A stretch of DNA of 64,000 nt, taken from NCBI GenBank assembly GCA_017962145.1, contig JAGCVX010000017.1, positions 29,366-93,365 on the forward strand, given 5' to 3'. The notes under the pieces are model-generated. The model worked only from the letters and a program-made list of their open reading frames with translations, did no database searches and was not told where the DNA came from. The position numbers were made by a program, and so were the translations under genes. The first letter of the stretch is position 1, and every line of letters begins with the position of its first letter. Below, piece after piece: positions 8,717 to 16,186 of this stretch. The stretch comes from Clostridiales bacterium. Lineage in GTDB: Bacteria; Bacillota; Clostridia; Saccharofermentanales; Saccharofermentanaceae.

Positions 8717-9139
8717 ATGATCGATTATGAGATAACCAACTACTTAACACCGGAAGAGTACATGAAGATGCGTGAGATCGCAGGCTGGAGTCTGTTCCCG
8801 CTGGAGCAGGCGGAACAGGGATTGAAAAATTCCTTTGTCCTCGTCTGTCTGCGAAAAGACGGAAAGCCCATCGGAATCGGAAGAGCTGTCAGTGACCAGG
8901 GCTATGTCATCTATATCGCCGATGTTATTGTCTCTCCGGAATACCAGGGACAGGGTCTGGGCAGGACGATCATGGAAGAACTGATGTTGCGTATCAAGGC
9001 GACGTTAAAGCCCGGATATAAGGTCATGGTCACGCTCATGGCAGCGAAAGGCAAAGAAGAGTTTTACAACAAATTCGGCTTTGTAAACAGACCCAGTGAG
9101 CGATTCGGATGCGGCATGCATCAGTGGCTCGACGGCTAA
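8717..9139 (+). CDS. GNAT N-acetyltransferase, small
   Basis: This 140-residue single-domain GNAT has YIADVIVSPEYQGQGLGRTIMEEL near residues 70-93, with the QGQGLG cofactor loop, and FYNKFGFVNRPSERFGCGM near the end. It resembles the common small acetyltransferases that act on aminoglycosides, polyamines or amino acids. The ribosome binding site is weak (AAAGAGAAG about ten bases upstream). The stop is followed after one base by an RGTGCATTT copy (9141), and a hairpin made of two further copies (9204-9221) separates it from the convergent methyltransferase. Confidence 0.87.
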   Translation: MIDYEITNYLTPEEYMKMREIAGWSLFPLEQAEQGLKNSFVLVCLRKDGKPIGIGRAVSDQGYVIYIADVIVSPEYQGQGLGRTIMEELMLRIKATLKPGYKVMVTLMAAKGKEEFYNKFGFVNRPSERFGCGMHQWLDG

Positions 9140-9203
9140 AGTGCATTTCAAGAGGTGAGAAAAGATGGTAATTGAACCGATAACGATCGGCGTATCGATA
9201 TAA

Positions 9204-9221
9204 GTGCATTTTTAAATGCAC
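9204..9221. repeat. inverted pair of GTGCATTT, hairpin between convergent genes
   Basis: GTGCATTT at 9204-9211 and its exact complement AAATGCAC at 9214-9221 face each other across two T residues. The pair lies between a plus-strand GNAT ending at 9139 and a minus-strand methyltransferase ending at 9226, where a bidirectional terminator is expected. The stem is AT-rich and lacks a long T-run, so terminator strength is uncertain. Confidence 0.55.
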
Positions 9222-9225
9222 CGGA

Positions 9226-9915
9226 TCAATTTCTGTATTCCGCGAAAAAGAACAGGGGCAGATCGGGATTTCTGTCTGCGTCTTCATATGCCTTCGGCTC
9301 CTCGGTATGGACGAGGGTAAGGCCTGCGTCGGAAGCGATATTCAGGTAGTAGGAAAGCGGGCGGTGATAGTGTGTCGTACTGCCCCAGAATGTATTCTCG
9401 GATGTCTCTTCAGTGAGGTAGGAAGAGATGAGTTTTCCGGTCTTTCCTGTATCGGGATCTTTCGTCCATTTTCCGCCGAAGAATGCGGGATGCACGATGG
9501 AGTAGTAGAGGATGCCGCCGGATTTTAGAACCCTTTTGCACTCCTTTAAAACAGTCTCAACGTTTTCAATATCCATCAGAACCTGATTGCAGAAGACGAT
9601 GTCGAAGGAGTCGTCTTCAAAAGGAAGAGGCTGAGTAATATCTGCAGTCATGAATGTGCAGTCGGGATTCTTTTCTTTTGCGATATCGACCATGGTTTGC
9701 GCGCCGTCAACGCCGATCACATCGCCACCGATACTGCGAAGATAGTCCGTATAAAAGCCATAGCCGCAGCCGAGATCCAGGATTTTTTCGCCATGAAGTG
9801 CAGTGAATCTTTTCGATACGATGGATCGATTGAGCTGCGCAAACAAGGAGCGTTCCTGTTCTTCAGAATACGCTTGGGCGGCATCGTTCCACTGATCGAT
9901 CACTTTTATACTCAT
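9226..9915 (-). CDS. class I SAM-dependent methyltransferase
   Basis: The 229-residue protein has the Rossmann-type SAM-binding motif ILDLGCGYGFYTDYL near residues 45-59, an acidic second strand GVDGAQTMVDIA near 68-79, and post-I motifs FDIVFCNQVLMDIE and LKECKRVLKSGGILYYS. It is related to UbiE/Methyltransf_11-type enzymes. On the minus strand the start has AGGGAGT nine bases upstream. It is divergent from the VOC gene at 10059, sharing the 9916-10058 promoter region, where an extended -10 (TGGTATGAT) faces right. The acceptor is unknown. Confidence 0.87.
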   Translation of the reverse strand: MSIKVIDQWNDAAQAYSEEQERSLFAQLNRSIVSKRFTALHGEKILDLGCGYGFYTDYLRSIGGDVIGVDGAQTMVDIAKEKNPDCTFMTADITQPLPFEDDSFDIVFCNQVLMDIENVETVLKECKRVLKSGGILYYSIVHPAFFGGKWTKDPDTGKTGKLISSYLTEETSENTFWGSTTHYHRPLSYYLNIASDAGLTLVHTEEPKAYEDADRNPDLPLFFFAEYRN

Positions 9916-10000
9916 AGGCTACTCCCTTTTTCATCTTATACGCATTCTATCATGGTATGATATAGAAGTGAACGTTGTGAGACAGGAAACACGGTTCGGC

Positions 10001-10043
10001 GGAGATGAACTGTTTATTTCCCAGGGAAGTATGCAGGGTGGAA
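10001..10043 (+). pseudogene. relic fragment of a cupin gene
   Basis: These 43 bases are 37/43 identical without gaps to 10714-10756, the 3' part of the intact cupin gene downstream, by my own alignment. They encode GDELFISQGSMQGG where the intact gene encodes GDELFIPKGSMQGG. The rest of the gene is missing and the VOC gene begins 16 bases later. This looks like the stump of a duplicated or recombined cupin gene. Confidence 0.65.
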
Positions 10044-10058
10044 TAAGGAGAAACACGA

Positions 10059-10448
10059 ATGAAGTTCAATTCTTTAATACCGGAACTGACGGTAACGGAT
10101 ATCGAACGCACAAAGGATTTCTACTTGAATATCCTGGGCTTCAAGATGGAGTACGAAAGGCCGGAGAATAAGTTTATCTTTGTCTCGCTGGAAGGTAACC
10201 AGATGATGCTCGAACAGGAAAACGGACACTGGAGTGTCGGAGAGCTCGAGTATCCTTTCGGAAGAGGTATCAACTTCGAGATGACGGTCTCTGACGTGGA
10301 TGCGATCTACAAGAGAGTTCTGGACGCGGGGATCAAACCGTTCCATGAGATGCAGGTCAGTAACTATAGAAGTAACGATGAGGTCGTCGTGCAGAAAGAG
10401 TTTCTGGTACAGGATCCGGACGGATATCTGCTGCGGTTTACGGACTGA
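10059..10448 (+). CDS. VOC-family glyoxalase/bleomycin-resistance-like protein
   Basis: This 129-residue protein is a typical single-unit VOC protein: two beta-alpha-beta-beta-beta modules, starting LIPELTVTDIERTKDFYLNILGFKMEYE and ending LVQDPDGYLLRF. The family's metal or ligand positions near the start of strand 1 and the C-terminal acidic residue are recognisable. Members bind bleomycin-type drugs or act as glyoxalases or dioxygenases; this length fits the drug-binding dimeric type. The ATG at 10059 has AAGGAG ten bases upstream. It is followed by the cupin gene 28 bases later, so the two are probably one transcript. Confidence 0.87.
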   Translation: MKFNSLIPELTVTDIERTKDFYLNILGFKMEYERPENKFIFVSLEGNQMMLEQENGHWSVGELEYPFGRGINFEMTVSDVDAIYKRVLDAGIKPFHEMQVSNYRSNDEVVVQKEFLVQDPDGYLLRFTD

Positions 10449-10476
10449 TACGAGCGAGAGAAAAGGAGCGATGAAA

Positions 10477-10812
10477 ATGAACTTCCCGGAATTCATGTTT
10501 CGAGCACAGAATAAGATTCCTGCGTCACAGCAAAACACGCCGGATATTGAAGGATATTACTACACCGCCAATGACGGAAGCCAGATGGCTTTCTGGATCT
10601 ATAAAGCAGATCGGGTTTCCAAAGAGCACACGCATGATTACGATGAGTATATGCTGTGTGTAGAAGGCGAATATGTGGTGACGATCAATGGCGAAGAGCA
10701 TGTGCTTCATGCCGGAGATGAGCTATTTATTCCCAAAGGAAGCATGCAGGGTGGAAGAGTCAAAGCCGGAACGCGATCGATTCATGCCTTCGGCGGACAG
10801 AGAGTGAAGTGA
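10477..10812 (+). CDS. cupin-domain protein
   Basis: The 111-residue protein is one cupin barrel. Motif 1 contains KEHTHDYDEYMLCVEGEY near residues 46-63 (two His, one Glu as metal ligands) and motif 2 contains LHAGDELFIPKGSMQGG near 78-94. Small cupins of this type bind metals and small molecules or act as isomerases or dioxygenases. ATG 10477 is preferred over ATG 10471 because GGAG at 10465-10468 is only two bases from the latter. A relic copy of its 3' part lies upstream of the neighbouring VOC gene. The substrate is not evident. Confidence 0.82.
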   Translation: MNFPEFMFRAQNKIPASQQNTPDIEGYYYTANDGSQMAFWIYKADRVSKEHTHDYDEYMLCVEGEYVVTINGEEHVLHAGDELFIPKGSMQGGRVKAGTRSIHAFGGQRVK

Positions 10813-10891
10813 GAAGCATATATGGACAGATACTACATCGTTGAAGTCAAAGTCAGATTCAAGAGGTGTTAAGGAACAGGATGTGAACGGT

Positions 10892-11329
10892 ATGGTGCTG
10901 GCATACGAGATGGAATATAAACACCCGGTTCAGGAGAGATCTGCTGTTGAGCTGATCCCATATTCTTCTTCGTATCAGGAGCAGTATAAGACACTGTATA
11001 ACGAGTGTTATCATGAGATGAGAGAAGCACTGGATATCAAGCCTTATGACTTTATCCAGGATGATTCTTTTTTCGATTCGGGCATGGAGAATGTGTATCT
11101 CCTCGTTGAGAATGGAGAGATCATCGGAAGTGTGGCGTTGAAGAAAGATGAGATCGATGATCTTATCGTGAACCGAAAGTTCCAGGGCCAGGGATATGGA
11201 AAGCAGATCCTTCTTTGGGCGCTGGAACACATGAAAACAGAGCGCGTGATACTTCACGTTGCGGATTGGAATAAGAGAGCGATCGAGCTGTATAAGAAGA
11301 CCGGTTTTGAGATTACGGGTAAAGGCTAG
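10892..11329 (+). CDS. GNAT N-acetyltransferase
   Basis: The GNAT core is clear: a central DEIDDLIVNRKFQGQGYGKQILLWALEHM with the QGQGYG cofactor loop, then LHVADWNKRAIELYKKTGFEITG. The frame is open upstream from a TTG at 10841, but that has no binding site. ATG 10892 with AGGAACAGG about nine bases upstream gives a 145-residue protein of normal size. A separate 16-codon frame starts at 10822 between this gene and the cupin and looks like debris. The stop is followed after two bases by the nuclease-like gene, so they are coupled. Confidence 0.82.
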   Translation: MVLAYEMEYKHPVQERSAVELIPYSSSYQEQYKTLYNECYHEMREALDIKPYDFIQDDSFFDSGMENVYLLVENGEIIGSVALKKDEIDDLIVNRKFQGQGYGKQILLWALEHMKTERVILHVADWNKRAIELYKKTGFEITGKG

Positions 11330-11331
11330 AG

Positions 11332-12018
11332 ATGGAACAGGATCTGTTTGAACCGATAAAGAGATATTTTACGGAACTCGGATATGTCTGCGATGGTGAG
11401 GTCAATGATATCGATCTTTATATGCAGAAAGATGAGGAATCCTGTGCTGTCGAGCTGAAGCAGACTCTGGATTTTAAGTCGATCCGTCAGGCGGCGCTCC
11501 GCCAGAAAATCGTGGATACGGTTTATATCGGGATCTTTACACCGAAGAACCTGTACACAAAGGAATTCAAGGAGAAGATCTATCTTCTTAAACGCCTTGG
11601 AATCGGTCTGATCGTTGTATCCAAACGTCAGATGCGCGCGGAGATCGTTAGTAAGCCGGAAGTGGTGGAATTAAAGACTTTCCGGTCACGCAACAAGTGG
11701 AAAAAGGCGGCACTCGAGAAAGAGTTTTCGAAGCGGAAAGTGAAGTCCAATATCGGAGGTGTCACAGGCAGAAAACTGATGACCGGATACAGAGAAGATG
11801 CGCTTCTGGTGCTGGATGCCTTATCTCAGCTCGGAGGAGAATCGTCTCCGAAAAATGTGAAGGCGATCTCACATGTGGAGAAGACACCCAATATCCTTCG
11901 TGACAATCACTACGGATGGTTTGTACACGTAAGAAGTGGAGTATATGGATTAACGGATGACGGAAGATCTGCGCTTACGGAGTTCGAAGATTCGCTGAAA
12001 GTATTAAAGGGGGAATAA
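11332..12018 (+). CDS. DUF2161-like putative PD-(D/E)XK nuclease-fold protein
   Basis: The 228-residue protein resembles the DUF2161 family, predicted to have a PD-(D/E)XK nuclease-like core. The N-terminal part has NDIDLYMQKDEESCAVELKQTLD, with Asp and the E-x-K pair (AVELK) in the expected spacing near residues 26-44. A basic middle region (RNKWKKAALEKEFSKRKVK) is followed by a winged-helix-like C-terminus (LGGESSPKNVKAIS, VRSGVYGLTDDG). It may bind or cut nucleic acid, but no restriction partner is adjacent. It starts two bases after a GNAT stop and is followed three bases later by the next gene. Confidence 0.65.
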   Translation: MEQDLFEPIKRYFTELGYVCDGEVNDIDLYMQKDEESCAVELKQTLDFKSIRQAALRQKIVDTVYIGIFTPKNLYTKEFKEKIYLLKRLGIGLIVVSKRQMRAEIVSKPEVVELKTFRSRNKWKKAALEKEFSKRKVKSNIGGVTGRKLMTGYREDALLVLDALSQLGGESSPKNVKAISHVEKTPNILRDNHYGWFVHVRSGVYGLTDDGRSALTEFEDSLKVLKGE

Positions 12019-12021
12019 CCT

Positions 12022-12567
12022 ATGGCTAAGAATGAAGATCCGAACATGATGCGTCTTTTGGAAAGTATGGAGAAACATGGGCAGAAAGAAGCGGGAGAGA
12101 AGTTTTCTAAAGAGAACCCGATCGAAGAGTCTGCGGATATCAAGGGTAAATTCGAATGGGCGAAGAAGACATGTGCTTTTCTCGAAGAAAACTTCGATGA
12201 CGATACCGTAAAAGCGATCCGCATGGACTGCGCGTGCGGACCGCAATACGAGTGGATCCAGAGCGTGAAAGACGCATACGACGCCTCAACGTCACCAGAG
12301 GATTTCGTTGAGAAAACAAACGCGCTGGAGCTGGGTTACTGGCTCGAATTTGACGGCACTTCTTACTATCTGATGTATCCGCAGTGCTACTGCGATTTCG
12401 TAAATCAGGTCGAGGATACACTTCCGAAAGCATGGTGTTACTGCACACTCGGATATACGAAGAAAATGTTCACGTATGTCCTGGGAAAAGAGGTCGAAGT
12501 CGAGCTGATCACATCAGTGAAACTGGGCGATAAAGAATGCAGGATCAAGGTCACGGAGAAAGTATGA
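12022..12567 (+). CDS. cysteine-rich protein, DUF6144/ATC-hydrolase-like
   Basis: The 181-residue protein has clustered cysteines: MDCACGPQ near residue 74, YPQCYCDFV near 122 and AWCYCTLGYTKKMF near 137. It ends in a short VELITSVKLGDKECRIKV module. The CYC...GY pattern followed by KVELL..S..GD..C resembles proteins annotated as DUF6144 or aminothiazoline-carboxylate-hydrolase-like. The cysteines may bind a metal. The start at ATG 12022 has AAAGGGGG upstream. Its stop overlaps the next GNAT gene as ATGA. No function can be assigned with confidence. Confidence 0.6.
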   Translation: MAKNEDPNMMRLLESMEKHGQKEAGEKFSKENPIEESADIKGKFEWAKKTCAFLEENFDDDTVKAIRMDCACGPQYEWIQSVKDAYDASTSPEDFVEKTNALELGYWLEFDGTSYYLMYPQCYCDFVNQVEDTLPKAWCYCTLGYTKKMFTYVLGKEVEVELITSVKLGDKECRIKVTEKV

Positions 12568-12977
12568 GAATCGAGAAGTGTACAATCGAAGATGTGAAGA
12601 CACTAGCGTTTATGAACAAGTGTCTGATCGAGGATGAAAGAAGCAGTAATCCGATGGATCTTTCGCAGCTTACGGAGCGTATGAAAGGCTTTATCGAGGG
12701 CGATTATGACGCGTACTTTTTCAAGGAAGAGGACGAGATCGTCGGATACGCGCTCGTCAACCGCACCGAGGAGCCTCTTTATCTGAGGCAGTTTTACATC
12801 GACCGGGAACAGCGTAGAAAACACTACGGGAAAAGTGCTTTTCGCGCATTACTGGAGTATCTGGGAACATCCACGATCGACCTGGACGTTCTGCCGTGGA
12901 ACGAGGCAGGTGTCGTGTTTTGGAAGAGCCTGGGATTCTCGGAACAGTATGTGGCATTGAGATTTAAGAAAAGATAA
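12564..12977 (+). CDS. GNAT N-acetyltransferase
   Basis: This 137-residue GNAT has LYLRQFYIDREQRRKHYGKSAFRALLEYL near residues 75-103, in which the cofactor loop is RRKHYG, and LPWNEAGVVFWKSLGF near 113-128. The start ATG 12564 overlaps the stop of the cysteine-rich gene (ATGA), indicating coupled translation. The unit 10892-12977 (GNAT, nuclease-like, cysteine-rich, GNAT) is therefore a compact four-gene operon. The loop replaces the usual glycine by His at one position, which is seen in some active members. Confidence 0.85.
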   Translation: MRIEKCTIEDVKTLAFMNKCLIEDERSSNPMDLSQLTERMKGFIEGDYDAYFFKEEDEIVGYALVNRTEEPLYLRQFYIDREQRRKHYGKSAFRALLEYLGTSTIDLDVLPWNEAGVVFWKSLGFSEQYVALRFKKR

Positions 12978-13013
12978 CGGAACAAGATTTAGTTCCGTTC
13001 ATAGGAGAAAAAT

Positions 13014-13886
13014 ATGGAACAAATAAGAAACTACATACGGGACGATGCGTCCCGTCATATGCTAAATGAACTAACACAAAAGACCTTCGGATTCGATTTT
13101 GAACCCTGGGTCATGAAGGGACATTTCGAAGGTGATTACATCCCCTATTCCATCGTGGAAGATGGGAAGATCATCTCCAATGTATCCGCGAACCGGATGC
13201 AGTTCATGCAGAACGGTGTCGTGAAAAACTACATCCAGTTCGGCACTGTTATGACGGATGAGAACTATCGTATGCAGGGCCTTGCCGCGAAGCTCATCAA
13301 GAGCGTCATCGCAGAGTACGAAGGCAAATGCGACGGCATCTATCTGTTCGGAAATCTGGATGCTTTGGGCTTCTATCAGAAGATGGGTTTTCAGATGATA
13401 AATGAGTACAAATACTTCGTCAAAGACGAGTTCTGTAAAGGAGAAAAAGCAGAAACGAGATTTAAGCCGATCAGTGATTTCGGGGAAGAGAAAAAGCAGC
13501 AGTACATGGAGCTTGTCCGAAAAAGCGCGCCGCATTCTTCTTTTGAACAGATCAACAAGTACGGACTTCAGATGTTCTATACGATGTGGTTCGACAACGT
13601 CTTCTATGCCGAAGATATCGATTGTTTTATCGTGCTTGAGATCGAAGACGATAGTGCGACGCTGCAGTCTGTTCTGTGCAAAGAAAAGATCGCGCTTACC
13701 GAGGTTCTCAAACGCCTGGATATAGAGCACTGTAAACTCGGATTCACGCCTCTTGATGAAGATATGAAGATATGCGATTCTGAACTGTACGATGGCGCGG
13801 ATGACTACAGACTTTTCTACATGGGGGAAGAACTGAAATCTATCGAGTTGGAGAGACTTTACTTTCCGGATCTTTCACATGCTTGA
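13014..13886 (+). CDS. two-domain GNAT acetyltransferase
   Basis: The 290-residue protein has an N-terminal GNAT core: IQFGTVMTDENYRMQGLAAKLIKSVIAEY near residues 75-103, with a YRMQGLA cofactor loop, then YLFGNLDALGFYQKMGF. A second C-terminal half is GNAT-like but degenerate and ends in a strand-rich lobe. The overall length and Acetyltransf_9-type N-terminus suggest an Eis-like or lysine/amine acetyltransferase. The ATG at 13014 has AGGAG seven bases upstream. A short hairpin (CGGAAC/GTTCCG, 12978-12997) precedes it. The acceptor is unknown. Confidence 0.82.
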   Translation: MEQIRNYIRDDASRHMLNELTQKTFGFDFEPWVMKGHFEGDYIPYSIVEDGKIISNVSANRMQFMQNGVVKNYIQFGTVMTDENYRMQGLAAKLIKSVIAEYEGKCDGIYLFGNLDALGFYQKMGFQMINEYKYFVKDEFCKGEKAETRFKPISDFGEEKKQQYMELVRKSAPHSSFEQINKYGLQMFYTMWFDNVFYAEDIDCFIVLEIEDDSATLQSVLCKEKIALTEVLKRLDIEHCKLGFTPLDEDMKICDSELYDGADDYRLFYMGEELKSIELERLYFPDLSHA

Positions 13887-13956
13887 TGAGGGTGCGGATA
13901 TGGACGAAGTGATGAAGTATGATCATATCGATTGGACCGAATGGACTGTGGAGTAA
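13879..13956 (+). other. 25-codon open frame, possible gene remnant
   Basis: A frame from ATG 13879 overlaps the end of the two-domain GNAT gene by eight bases and ends with TAA at 13954-13956. The last residues (KYDHIDWTEWTVE) read like a natural protein C-terminus. It could be the stump of a lost gene or a chance frame. No ribosome binding site is visible. Confidence 0.2.
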
Positions 13957-13961
13957 ATGCT

Positions 13962-14759
13962 ATGAAAGAAGACAACCGAAAAGAACTGGGAGAGACTTTT
14001 GATACCACGGTGTCTTTGTACGAGAAGATGCGTCCGGGCTATGTGGATGACCTTTACAAGGCAATCTTCGATTATGTAAAGATCGATGAAAACAGCCGTG
14101 TCATCGAGGTTGGAAGCGGAAGCGGACAGGCGACGACGCCGGTACTTCGGACAGGCTGCGAACTTACTGCTGTCGAATATGGTGAGAACTTTTCCAAGCT
14201 TCTGAAAGAGAAGTTTAAAGACTATCGGTTCAGCGTGATCACAGGTAAATTCGAGGATGTTGAGCTTGAGGAAAATACTTACGATCTGGTCTTTTCCGCG
14301 ACGGCATTTCACTGGGTGCCGGAGGAGATCGGATATCCGAAAGTACTCTCTATCCTGAAGGAAGACGGTGCTTTTGCAAGATTTGCAAACCGTCCGTGTA
14401 TCAGCCAGGATATGCCGGAACTGGCAAGTGAGATCAACGCGATCTACGCCGATTACTATAACAAGCACTACAATATCCGTTCCGGCACCAGGAAATGGTT
14501 TTCGAAAGAGGATGCGGTGAGCATTTCCAAGATCCCGGAAAAGTATGGATTCAAAGATATCCGCTACCACCTTTTCTATCGTGAAAGAGTGTTTACGGCG
14601 AAAGAGTATACACAGCTTCTGGGCACGTATTCGGACCACATTGCCATCGAAGAGACGGTGAGAAACGAGTTTTTCAAAAAGATCGAAGAAGCGATCGACC
14701 GCCATGGCGGAATAATCACGATCAAAGACACGCTGGATCTGGAACTGGCGAGAAAGTGA
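13962..14759 (+). CDS. class I SAM-dependent methyltransferase
   Basis: The 265-residue protein shows SAM motif I as VIEVGSGSGQATTPVL near residues 40-55, followed by ELTAVEYGENFSKLL and DLVFSATAFHWVPEE near 97-111. The FHW triad is typical of the trans-aconitate-methyltransferase-like and Tam/UbiE-type families. The start ATG 13962 follows GGAG eight bases upstream; the frame extends to a TTG at 13932 without support. It is closed by a T-rich hairpin terminator at 14786-14812. The acceptor is unknown. Confidence 0.87.
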   Translation: MKEDNRKELGETFDTTVSLYEKMRPGYVDDLYKAIFDYVKIDENSRVIEVGSGSGQATTPVLRTGCELTAVEYGENFSKLLKEKFKDYRFSVITGKFEDVELEENTYDLVFSATAFHWVPEEIGYPKVLSILKEDGAFARFANRPCISQDMPELASEINAIYADYYNKHYNIRSGTRKWFSKEDAVSISKIPEKYGFKDIRYHLFYRERVFTAKEYTQLLGTYSDHIAIEETVRNEFFKKIEEAIDRHGGIITIKDTLDLELARK

Positions 14760-14785
14760 AGAAACGCAAGCAGCAGATCAAGGCA

Positions 14786-14812
14786 AAAATCTGAAAGAAA
14801 AGAACAGATTTT
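14786..14812 (+). terminator. intrinsic terminator after the methyltransferase
   Basis: AAAATCTG at 14786-14793 pairs with CAGATTTT at 14805-14812 across an A-rich loop and is followed by more T residues. It lies 26 bases after the methyltransferase stop. Confidence 0.6.
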
Positions 14813-14829
14813 TTATTTCGATTCCCACG

Positions 14830-14865
14830 AAAATGCACTATCCTAATACTAGGCTAGTGCATTTT
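14830..14865. repeat. long hairpin built from inverted RGTGCATTT copies
   Basis: AAAATGCACTA at 14830-14840 is the exact complement of TAGTGCATTTT at 14855-14865. Inside them, CCTA (14842-14845) pairs with TAGG (14850-14853), so almost the whole segment folds. A T-run follows. It sits just downstream of a terminator and directly before the feruloyl-esterase-like gene, so it could be a second terminator or a paired uptake-like site. Confidence 0.6.
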
Positions 14866-14893
14866 TATGCGATTGATTAGGAAGGTGATTTTT

Positions 14894-15640
14894 TTGAAAG
14901 AATTCTATATCGACAGTGACGGTATCCGTCTTCATGCGAAACTGGACATGGCAGAGGGGATCGAGAGAGGTCCGCTCTGCATCCTGTTCCACGGCTTTTC
15001 GGGAAACATGGAGGAAACGCATCTGGTCGCCGCGCAGAAGACCATGAATGAAGCGGGTCTTGCGGTTCTTCGAGTGGAGTTTTTCGGCCACGGAAAGAGC
15101 GACGGCGAGTTTATGAACCACACTCTTTTTAAGTGGGTGAACAATGCGATCTCGGTGGTCAACTATGCAAAGACGCTGGATTTCGTGACGGATCTTTATC
15201 TGTGCGGACATTCTCAGGGTGGTCTTCTGACGATGCTGGTCGGCGGCATGTTCCCCGATCTTTTCAAGGCGATCATCCCGATCTCTGCGGCCTGGATGAT
15301 CCCGGACGGCGCAAGGGAAGGAAATCTGATCGGAATTTCCTTTGATCCGAACCATATTCCGGAGAAGCTGGAAAACTGGGGTGTGGTGCTGTCCAGTGAC
15401 TATGTCCGTGTGGCGCAGATGATCCATCCGGAGGATCAGATCGAAAGATATCCGGGAACGGTCCTTCTGATCCACGGCGATGAGGACGAATCTGTTCCTT
15501 TCTCGCTTTCGGAAAAGGCACTGTCGCTTTACAAAAATGCCAAGCTCGTCCCGATCCACGGTGAGGACCACTGCTTCACCCGTCACCTCGACGAACTGAC
15601 TGCAGCGCTTAGTGCATTTTTCAAGGAAGAATTGAAATGA
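14894..15640 (+). CDS. feruloyl/cinnamoyl esterase, Est1E-like
   Basis: The 248-residue alpha/beta-hydrolase matches, from memory, the Butyrivibrio cinnamoyl esterase Est1E along most of its length. Shared features are CILFHGFSG near residues 29-36, FFGHGKSDG at 63-71, HTLFKW, the nucleophile GHSQGG (Ser107), HGDEDESVP (Asp198) and EDHCF (His226). Such enzymes release ferulic or coumaric acid from arabinoxylan fragments. There is no signal peptide, so it acts on imported oligosaccharides. A TTG start at 14894 is chosen because AGGAAGGTG ends six bases upstream; the in-frame ATG at 14867 lies in the hairpin region. A nitroreductase and GH43 gene follow. Confidence 0.85.
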   Translation: MKEFYIDSDGIRLHAKLDMAEGIERGPLCILFHGFSGNMEETHLVAAQKTMNEAGLAVLRVEFFGHGKSDGEFMNHTLFKWVNNAISVVNYAKTLDFVTDLYLCGHSQGGLLTMLVGGMFPDLFKAIIPISAAWMIPDGAREGNLIGISFDPNHIPEKLENWGVVLSSDYVRVAQMIHPEDQIERYPGTVLLIHGDEDESVPFSLSEKALSLYKNAKLVPIHGEDHCFTRHLDELTAALSAFFKEELK

Positions 15641-15655
15641 AAAGAGGAGTAGACG

Positions 15656-16168
15656 ATGGAATTTAATGAAGTGATCCGAAACAGATATTCGTGTAAAAAG
15701 TACAGCGACAAGCCGGTGGAAGATGAAAAGATCACGGCGATCCTCGAGGCAGGAAGAGTCGCTCCGACCGCGAAGAATCTTCAGGAACAGCATATCTATG
15801 TTGCTCGTTCGCAGGAGGTCCTTTCGAAGATCGATAACGTGACCCCGTGCCGCTACGGCGCACCGGTCGTCCTGATCGTGGCATTTGACAAAGAGAATGT
15901 GTATACCTATCCGGGCGGAAGAAGAAAGTCCGGCGTAGAGGACGCGACGATCGTGGCAACGCAGATGATCCTTGCGGCCGCAAACGAGGGCGTCGACAGC
16001 TGCTGGCTGAATAACTTCGATCCGGATAAGCTCGCGAAGGATCTGGGTCTTCCTGAAAACGAAGAGATCCTGATGCTTCTGGATCTGGGCTATGCCGCGG
16101 AAGGAGCCGGCCCGCTGCCGAATCATTTCAGCCGGAAGGAACTGTCCGAGACTGTCAGCTATCTCTAA
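15656..16168 (+). CDS. nitroreductase-family FMN oxidoreductase
   Basis: The 170-residue protein is a nitroreductase-like flavoprotein: NRYSCKKYSDKPVEDEKITAILEAGRVAPTAKNLQ at the start (Arg-Ser-x-Arg-type FMN phosphate site with the first residues), a central QMILAAANEGVDSCWLN, and LDLGYAAEGAGPLPNH near the end. Members reduce nitro groups, quinones or flavins with NAD(P)H. The ATG at 15656 follows AAAAGAGGAG. It lies between the feruloyl esterase and the GH43 gene with 15-18 base gaps, so all three are likely one operon. It might reduce aromatic acids freed by the esterase, which is speculation. Confidence 0.85.
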   Translation: MEFNEVIRNRYSCKKYSDKPVEDEKITAILEAGRVAPTAKNLQEQHIYVARSQEVLSKIDNVTPCRYGAPVVLIVAFDKENVYTYPGGRRKSGVEDATIVATQMILAAANEGVDSCWLNNFDPDKLAKDLGLPENEEILMLLDLGYAAEGAGPLPNHFSRKELSETVSYL

Positions 16169-16186
16169 AACATAGGAGTGACGATC

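Noticed and set aside
12978..12997. CGGAAC/GTTCCG hairpin as a terminator
   Set aside because: The stem is only six pairs with an 8-base loop and no T-run; the downstream gene is co-directional and close.
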